Source: Luscinia megarhynchos (lineage: Eukaryota; Chordata; Aves; Passeriformes; Turdidae). Taken from it: DNA of 64,000 bases. Below are positions 57,301-64,000 of this stretch, one piece after another. The notes beneath the pieces are model-generated. The model did not search any database. It was given only the letters and a program-made list of their open reading frames with translations, and had not been told where the DNA came from. The position numbers and the translations under genes were made by a program. Positions within the stretch are counted from its first letter, which is position 1, and each line of letters starts with the position of its first letter. The DNA is taken from contig CM067584.1 in assembly GCA_034336665.1 (NCBI GenBank), forward strand, positions 4,382,699-4,446,698, in the 5' to 3' direction.

Positions 57301-57989
57301 AACTCCAGCACCTCAATTTGGTGGAGGGCAGAAGGAATTTCCCCTTTTCATTGTAAATGCACAAATGGCAGTGTCTGGGTTACCCCAGCTGGAAACAGGC
57401 TCCAGCCCAGCTCCTCTCACCAGCATTTCAACCTTTCACTGTCTCCTCTTGCAGCAGTGATCCCTGCCCTGAGGAGCTTCCTTATCAAAATGTGCTCCCT
57501 GAGCAGGGATCCTGGAACTCCTCCAGGCTGGGGAGCAGAGCTTTGATCACTGCTCTGGGCCTGGAGCTGCCTGTGGTGCTCAGCTCTGCCTTCACCAGGG
57601 TTTAATCCCTTGCTGGCTGCCCTGGAGCCTTGCCCTGGCTGTGCCACTGTCCCTGGGTGCAGCAGGGAGCTCGTGGTGCTGCTGGCTTGGGTTGGGTCTG
57701 TGCCAGGCTCTCTCTGTGAAATGGAGCCACACACTTGTCTCTTCTGATATCCTTTAAACCTGAGATCCTGGCACAGGCTCAGCCTGGCTGAGAGTCAGAA
57801 ATCAGGGAGCACTCGAGGCAGGGAGCTCAGTCAGCTCTGCCAAGTGTCCTGGGTACCTGGGAGGGGACAGTGCTCCACCAGAGCCCCTCAGGTGCTTCCT
57901 GCTGGGAAATCCCAACGCCAGAAAAATCCACAGAGCCACTTTCCACCTCCAAAACCAGAATTACTCCTGCTGAGGGCAGAGGACATTTA
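54375..57989. other. Unique stretch; possible non-coding elements
   Basis: No gene seen. Two AT-rich, repeat-free blocks at about 55380-55680 and 56060-56280 have the texture of conserved non-coding DNA. They contain words such as TTTAATTAGTAATAAA, AATGAGTAGAAATTAAT and CATTTGATTGACTAC (minus). A pair of AATAAA-like motifs on the minus strand near 54998-55025 hints at an LTR without further support. Confidence 0.4.
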
Positions 57990-58330
57990 GCACTGAGGGT
58001 GGAAAGGAGCTGCAGGGTCATCGAGCCCAAGCTGTGCCCAATCCCACCTTGTGCCCAGCCCCGGAGCTCTGAGTGTGACCTTGGACATCCAGGGGTGGGG
58101 AATCCAAATTTCCCTGAGCAGTTCCAAGGCCTGGAACCTTTTCCATGGAGAAATCCCTGCTGCTGTCTAACTTGAACCTCCTCTGGCACAAGCTGAAGCC
58201 CTTCCCTCTTGTTTTCCACTTTTTTCCTGGGATCAGAGCCTGATCCCCACCTTCCTACAAACTCTGTCAGGGAGCTTAGAGGGCAACCAATTCTCCCCTG
58301 AGCGTCCCCAAATAGATAAAATCTGGTGCC
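57990..58330 (-). mobile_element. CR1 3' region, minus strand
   Basis: Contains GGAGCTGCAGGGTCATCGAG, CCAGGGGTGGGGAATCC, GAGCAGTTCCAAGGCCTGGA, CCATGGAGAAATCCCTGCTG and CTGGCACAAGCTGAAGCCC. It shows the uninterrupted version of the site where the LTR at 51711 inserted. Confidence 0.88.
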
Positions 58331-58880
58331 CAAGCAGAGATAAACCAGACAGCCCTGAGAGGGCAGATCTGCTCTCTGAGGCATTTCTGCCTCTATTTTT
58401 CAATACCACAGCCTGTCATTATAAGCTGGTGCTAATTGGCACCAAATCAAATGAAATTTGAGACTTAGATCCAAAGTTTAGGGGGGAAAAAAGAAAATGA
58501 GATTTCACTGTTTGCAGGTGCAGAGAAGTTTATTTCTATGGCTCCCAAACAAGTCTCAGTGGGGTGTTCAGGTTCTGATGGCACTTGGCTCTTTAAAGTT
58601 CTATTTCCCTGTTCTCTCAGGAACCTAAAACCTCCTGAACAGGGAGCTGCTGGTGCAGCAGGTGGAGTCCTGGCTGTGTTTTGCTGAGTTGGAATGAAAG
58701 GATTTTACTGCCATGGCACTTGGCCCCTTCCTGTTCCAGCCCTCACAAACAGCTCAGGAGTTAAGTGGCCGGAACTTGTAGGAACAGGAGAAATCGTGTT
58801 AAATTAAATAGAGCAAAAAATGGGGGTGTTTGGGCAACAGGAGCCTTTTACAGGATTGTCTGGCTGCTTCAGGAGAGAAC
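58331..58880. other. No gene seen
   Basis: Short unique interval between a CR1 and a minisatellite. No coding signal. Confidence 0.5.
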
Positions 58881-60033
58881 AGCAGGGAGGAGGAAATGCA
58901 GAGCTTCTGCTCTTGCAAAACAAGGAAAGGTTTTCACCAGGGAGGAGGAAATCCAGAGCTCCTGATCCTGACAAAACAGAAAAAGGTGACACCCAGGGAG
59001 GAGGAATTTCAGAGCTCCTGATCCTGAAAATATAGGGAAAGGTTTTCACCAGGGAGGAGGAATTCCAGAGCTTCTATTCCTGACAAAACAGGGAAAGGTT
59101 TTCACCAGGGAGGAGGAAATGCAGAGCTCCTATTCCTGACAAAACAGGGAAAGGTTTTCACCAGGGAGGAGGAATTCCAGAGCTTCTATTCCTGACAAAA
59201 CGGAAAGGTTTTCACCAGGGAGGAGGAAATGCAGAGCTCCTGATCCTGAAAATATAGGGAAAGGTTTTCACCAGGGAGGAGGAAATGCAGAGCTCCTATT
59301 CCTGACAAGACAGGGAAAGGTGATGCCCAGGGAGGAGAAAATCCAGAGCTCCTGATCCTGAGAAAACAGGGAAAGGTTTTCACCAGGGAGGAGAGAATCC
59401 AGAGCTCCTGATCCTGACAGAACAGGGAAAGGTTTTCAGCAGGGAGGAGAAAATCCAGAGCTTCTGCTTCTATTCCTGAAAAAAACAAGAAAGGTGATGA
59501 CCAGGGAGGACAAAATCCAGAGCTGCTGATCCTGACACAACAGGGGAAAGTGACCCCAGGGAGGAGGAAATGCAGAGCTCCTGATCTTGATGAAACAGGG
59601 AAAGGTTTTCACCATGGAGGAGGAAATCCAGAGCTCCTGTTCCTGACAAAACAAGGAAAGGTTTTCACCAGGGAGGAGGAATTCCAGAGCTGCTGATCCT
59701 GAAAGAACAGGGAAAGGTTTTCACCAGGGAGGAGGAAATGCAGAGCTCCTGCTTCTATTCCTAAAAAAACAGGGAAAGGTTTTCACCATGGAGGAGGAAA
59801 TTCAGAGCTTCTGATCCTGTTCCTGACAAAACAGTGAAAGGTGATATCCAGGAAGGAGGAAATCCAGAACTCATATTCCAGAAAAAAACAGGTAAAAAGG
59901 ACCCCAGGGAGAAAGAAATGCAGAGATCCTGATCCTGACAAAACAGGGAAAGGTTTTCACCAGAGAGGAGGAATTCCAGAACTTCTATTCCTGACAAAAC
60001 AGGGAAAGGTGACCCCAGGGAGGAGAAATCCAC
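58881..60033. repeat. ~56-bp minisatellite, about 21 units
   Basis: Units of about 54-62 bp containing CAGGGAGGAGGAAATGCAGA, GCTCCTGATCCTGACAAAAC and AGGGAAAGGTTTTCAC. Variant units have GGTGACCCCAGGGAGGAG, GGTGATGCCC, or TTCTATTCCTGA in place of TCCTGATCCTGA. Minus-strand frames of 72-137 codons cross it and are artefacts. Divergence between units makes it one of the older arrays here. Confidence 0.95.
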
Positions 60034-61089
60034 CAGGAGCTGGGGGAACACAGCCCTCGGCTGCCCAGGAAGCTGAAAAAGCAAACAAAGAGCACTGAAA
60101 ACACCTGAGTGAGTCTTCCTGATGCCCAAAGGAAAAGGATTCCCCAAACCCTCAATCCAAGGTGTGCCCTTCAAAATTAAAAAAAAAAAAAAAAAAAAAA
60201 AAATTACATTTTTAACTTAAATTTCCAAATTTTCAAATTTCCAAATTTTCAAATTTCCAAATTTCAAAAATTCTTTTACTGTTCTCAGAGCTGTTCAGTT
60301 GGTGAGACAGAACAAATTGAGCTAAAGGTTGAGGGTTTAAATGCACATTTCTCCTGCATTTCATGTTATTTTTGCCCACATAATTCTGAGTTCAGTCCAC
60401 TGAAATGAAAAACTCTGAAGTTACATCCCTGCACTGAGAACAGCCTCCTTCTTTAAGGAAGAAATTCAGTGCAAATCCTTTTTTTATTTCCTTTTCATAC
60501 TTTGTTTTTTGCAGCAGAAAATACAGTGCAGGGTTATTAATGCTGCAGGTTGCAGGATTGACTTTGGCTTTCACAAAAAAATTTCAATTTTCAATTTTCA
60601 ATTTCATTTTCAATTTTCACCCTAAGAAACTTTAGAAAAATTATTATTTTAATATATATTATTATTTTAATAATTTATTATATTTATTTTTTATTTATTT
60701 ATTTATTATTTTAATAATAAGATGTGATACAGTGCTGTGTGATATGAAAATGGGGATTTCCTGTGCATTTAACACACCTTGTGTTCCAAATTCCCTTTAT
60801 AGTGAATATATTTTAAAATGCTGGCCTTGAGCAGACTGAAAGCACTGCTGTGACCCCTGGTGTTTGGGATTATTGGTAATACAAAAACTTGGGATTCTTT
60901 TTGCAGTCCCCTGATGAAAATGAATGTGTAATTACAGATCTGAATTAATTATGTTGCCCTGGAGTTAAGTGAGATGCCAAAGGCTAAATGAGTCCCCCAG
61001 GGGTGGTGACAGAGCTGAAAATAAATATTTTAATTTCTGTGCCTTCCCCTGTTGTCAGAGTTGTTGTGTCTGGACCCCACAGCCTGAGG
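60034..61089. other. No gene; poly-A and AAATTTCC/AATTTTC repeats
   Basis: A 25-base poly-A lies at about 60179-60203. AAATTTCCAAATTTTC repeats are at about 60218-60275, CAATTTT repeats at about 60588-60618 and a TTTA/TTAT tract at about 60640-60720. The remainder is unique-looking. Confidence 0.7.
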
Positions 61090-61394
61090 GAAGAGGATTT
61101 TCATGGAAAAGGGAAAAGGATTTTCATGGAAAAGGGAAAAGGATTTTCAAGGAGAGGGGAAAAGGATTTTCATGGAAAAGGGAAAAGGATTTTCAAGGAG
61201 AGGGAAAAAGGATTTTCATGGAAAAGGGAAAAGGATTTTCAAGGAGAGGGAAAAAGGATTTTCATGGAAAGGGGAAAAGGATTTTCATGGAAATGGGAAA
61301 AGGATTTTCATGGAAAAGGGAAAAGGATTTTCATGGAAATGGGAAAAGGATTTTCATGGAAAGGGGGAAAGGATTTTCATGGAAAAGGGAAAAG
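61090..61394. repeat. 24-bp minisatellite, about 12.7 units
   Basis: Units GAAAAGGATTTTCATGGAAA plus AGGG. In the first half, CATGGAAAAGGG units alternate with CAAGGAGAGGG(G/A) units (a 48-bp higher-order period). In the second half, CATGGAAATGGG variants appear. Because 24 is a multiple of three, all three plus frames are open (127-170 codons, Lys/Gly/Phe-rich). This is not evidence for a gene. Confidence 0.96.
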
Positions 61395-61775
61395 TGCTGG
61401 AGAACCTTTGGAGAGCTCCAGAATCCTCAGGGGAGTTTTATCAAACACACTCCTGTAAATCCAGTGAGTTTATATCCTTGAGGTGACCAATTAGAGCAAA
61501 CAGCCAGCGACAAACTGTTGTCATTAGAGAAAATCAGCCAATCCACGAACTGGAGTCAGAATCCACCAGAGAATTTATCTATTAAAACACCCAAATACTC
61601 ACAGGAATTTCAAGGGGGAATCAAGGAATTGTTTTCCTGAAAAGAGAGAATGTGTGGGAGCCTGGATTTCCTAAGGAGCCTGCAAGTGGTGGAAAGGTGA
61701 ATTTTTGTCACACCTTTCTCACTTCTTAAAGCAGTCACAGCCCTTGGGATGGCACCTCAGAACCAGGGAACTCCT
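61395..61775. other. No gene seen
   Basis: Unique-looking spacer between two minisatellites. Confidence 0.5.
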
Positions 61776-62450
61776 GGGAAAGGAATTTTTGTTTGGTTTT
61801 TGGTCCAGGGGAATTCCTGGGGTGAGATTAAAATCCTTGGAAAGGAAGTTTTGTTTGGTTTTTGGCCCAATGGAATTCCTGGGGTGAGTTTGAACTCCTT
61901 GGAAATGAATTTTGGTCTGGTTTTTGGTCCAGAAGAATTCCTGGTGTGTTTGAACTCCTTGGAAATGAATTTTTGTTTGGTTTGTGACCGAATTGAATTC
62001 CTGGTGTGTTTGAACTCCTTGGAAATGAATTTTTGTTTGGTTTGTGACCGGATTGAATTCCTGGGGTGAATTTGAACTCCTTGGAAAGGAATTTTTGTTT
62101 GGTTTTTGGCCCAATGGAATTCCTGGTGTGAATTTCAACTCTTTGGAAATGAATTTTTGTTTGGTCTGTGACCCAGTGGAATTCTTAGCATGAATTTGAA
62201 CTCCTTGGAAAGGAATTTTTGTCTGGTTTTTGGTCCAGGAGAATTCCTGGTGTGAGTGTGAATTCCTTGGAAAGACATTTTTGTTTGGTTTGTGACCCAG
62301 TGGAATTCCTGGGGTGAGTTTAAACTCCTTGGAAAGGAATTTTTGTTTGGTTTTTGACCCAGGGAAATTCCTGGTGTGAATTTCAACTCTTTGGAAATGA
62401 ATTTTTGTTTGGTTTGTGACTGAATTGAATTCCTGGGGCGAGTTTGAACA
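61776..62450. repeat. ~62-bp minisatellite, about 11 units
   Basis: Units include GGAAAGGAATTTTTGTTTGG, TTTTTGGCCCAATGGAATTC and CTGGGGTGAGTTTGAACTCC followed by TT. Unit length is 56-62 bp because some copies have the shorter TGGTGTGTTTGAACTCC. Variants TTTGTGACC(G/C) and TTTTTGGTCC alternate. Minus-strand frames (83, 139 codons) follow the repeat. Confidence 0.95.
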
Positions 62451-63202
62451 TGTTGATGTTCTGTGTTTTTCCCCAGATATACTTGAAATATTATTTTCCC
62501 AGCAGCAATAATAATAGTTAATTATTATTTAACTTGGCTCTGTATTAGTTATTACCCTAATTGATCATTTGGAATAAACAAGCTCTTCATTTGCATTCCT
62601 GCAAAATTTTTGTGCCTATCCTTAACAGGAGCAAAAAAATGAGGGGAAGCAGAGGTGGTTGTGCTTAGCTGGAGTTATTTTTGACACAGTGTGTAATTAT
62701 GTCTGTAATTCCATTTAGCACAAGTGAATGCAGTAAATGAGATAAATGCAGGAGTGCCTCCCCTTGTACAAGTGTCCCTAACTGGGGTGGAAAAAATGGA
62801 ATTTTCACTCTTCCAGGTTTGTGCTCCACTCCACAAGAGACAATTTGCTCAATAAATGGAGTTCCTGGTTTGAATACAAGTGAAAAGTGAAGGATTTAGG
62901 GTGTTCAGGAAGGAGGAGCTGCAGAAATGCTGCTGCCAATGATGCTCCACTTTGTAAAATCTGATGGTATAAACAGAAAAAAGTGGGGAAAAGCTTGTGG
63001 GGTTTGTTCAGGTTCCCTGAATTTTTATTCTCTTTCCACCACAAACCAAGGCAGTATCAAAGACAAAGCCAAGGCACCAAAGAAGGGATTTACACTTTTT
63101 TTTTTTTACTTGACGAGCAGCACAAAAGAGAGTTTGGGAATTTGAGAGAGCTGCCTTGGACACTGGGATATTTATCCAGAGAAACACAGGGAAACTGAGG
63201 GG
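62451..63202. other. No gene seen
   Basis: Unique-looking, with a T-run at about 63096-63107. Short frames only. Confidence 0.5.
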
Positions 63203-63872
63203 ATTTTGGGTGTGTTTTGGGTGTTTTTTTAAATGTATTTTGGGTGTATTTGGGGTGTATTTTAGATGTATCTTGGGTTTATTTTAGATGTATTTTATAT
63301 GTATTTTGAGTGCATTTTTGATGTATTTTGGGTGTATTTTGGGTGTATTTTAGATGTACTTTGAGTTCATTTTTTATGTATTTTGGGTGTATTTTAGATG
63401 TATTTTGGGTGTATATTAGATGTATTTTGGGTGTATTTTAGATGGGTGTATTTTGGGTGTGTTTTGGATGTATTTTGCATGCATTTTAGATGTATTTAGG
63501 GTGCATTTTAGATGTATTTTGGTTGTATTTTGGGTGTATTCTGGGTGCTTTTTAGATGTATTTTAGATGTATTTTGAGTGTATTTTGGGTGTATTTTGGG
63601 TGTATTTTAGATGTATTTTGGGTGTATTTTAGATGTATTTTAGATGTATTTTGAGTGTATTTTGGGTGTATTTTAGATGTATTTTGGATGCATTTTGGGT
63701 GTATTTTGTGTGCATTTTGGGTGTATTTTAGATGGGTGTATTTTAGATGCATTTTGGGTGTATTTTAGATGGATGTATTTTTGGGTGCATTTTTGATGGA
63801 TGTATTTTGGGTGTATTTTAGATGTATTTTGGATGCATTTTGAGTGTATTTTAGATGTATTTTGGGTGTGTT
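63203..63872. repeat. 11-bp minisatellite, about 60 units
   Basis: About 670 bases of two interleaved 11-mers, TTTTGGGTGTA and TTTTAGATGTA. Occasional variants include TTTTGGATGCA, TTTTGAGTGTA and insertions such as GATGGGTGTA. The minus strand reads as Thr/Lys/Ile/His/Pro-rich frames. It resembles a telomere repeat only superficially: vertebrate TTAGGG is absent. Confidence 0.96.
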
Positions 63873-64000
63873 CTGTAAAGTTTAACAGGTTCATTCCCTG
63901 CCTGCTCCTTCTTCTTCAGGAAACTGTCGTGGAATGAAGGCAGAGCAGATTAAAGGTTGTGGATCATTCTTCCTTCTCCAAAGGAGGAGAGCCAGGAGGA
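63873..64000. other. No gene seen
   Basis: Short unique end of the window. Confidence 0.5.

Noticed and set aside
58804..60174. Series of Ser/Leu/Pro-rich minus-strand frames
   Set aside because: They lie inside the 56-bp minisatellite and change with unit phase.
63203..63872. Interstitial telomere
   Set aside because: The units are TTTTGGGTGTA and TTTTAGATGTA. There is no run of TTAGGG.

Overview
This window looks like songbird (passerine) nuclear DNA from a gene-poor, intergenic or long-intron region. The main evidence is about a dozen 5'-truncated CR1 LINE tails with the typical avian 3' end, and solo retroviral LTRs with clean target-site duplications. There are also many long microsatellites and minisatellites, and no mammalian-type SINEs. 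I found no intact protein-coding gene, rRNA, tRNA or CRISPR array. The longest open frames are either tandem repeats whose period leaves several frames open, or short chance frames without recognisable domains. Family names rest on remembered consensus features and target-site lengths, not on a database search.

Left third (1-23 kb): a solo LTR (673-1301) is followed by a 28-unit 32-bp minisatellite (2318-3215) and a minus-strand LTR-like block. After a CR1 tail (5081-5450) and a diverged LTR (7051-7575) comes a long unique stretch. The only protein-like retroviral remnant is at 13.05-14.45 kb: the membrane-anchor end of an envelope protein running into a polypurine tract. A CR1 tail abutting a GATGAG/GATGGG array (15.1-15.6 kb) follows. 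Then come a solo LTR with a perfect 6-bp duplication (19331-19922) and another of a different family (22670-23164), also with a perfect 6-bp duplication.

Middle (23-45 kb): this part holds an inverted copy of the first LTR family (25271-25852) and two copies of a third LTR family (29650-30371 and 40709-41289). It also holds a 592-bp uninterrupted pyrimidine tract (35426-36017). An unclassified ~140-bp element occurs twice, 3 kb apart, each time ending in a different microsatellite. A minisatellite at 41957-42300 has units that appear to be made from the end of the CR1 just before it.

Right third (45-64 kb): a composite LTR sits inside a CR1 with a perfect 6-bp duplication (51541-52560). A GAT/ATT compound microsatellite and several unique AT-rich stretches that could be conserved non-coding sequence follow. 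The last 5 kb carry four unrelated minisatellites with periods of about 56, 24, 62 and 11 bp.

The features do not form an operon or pathway. The content reflects retroelement insertion and tandem-repeat growth. I did not find convincing evidence of a new biological system. The best leads are the composite LTR, the microsatellite-tailed repeat, the CR1-derived minisatellite, the 3' minisatellite cluster and the envelope remnant.
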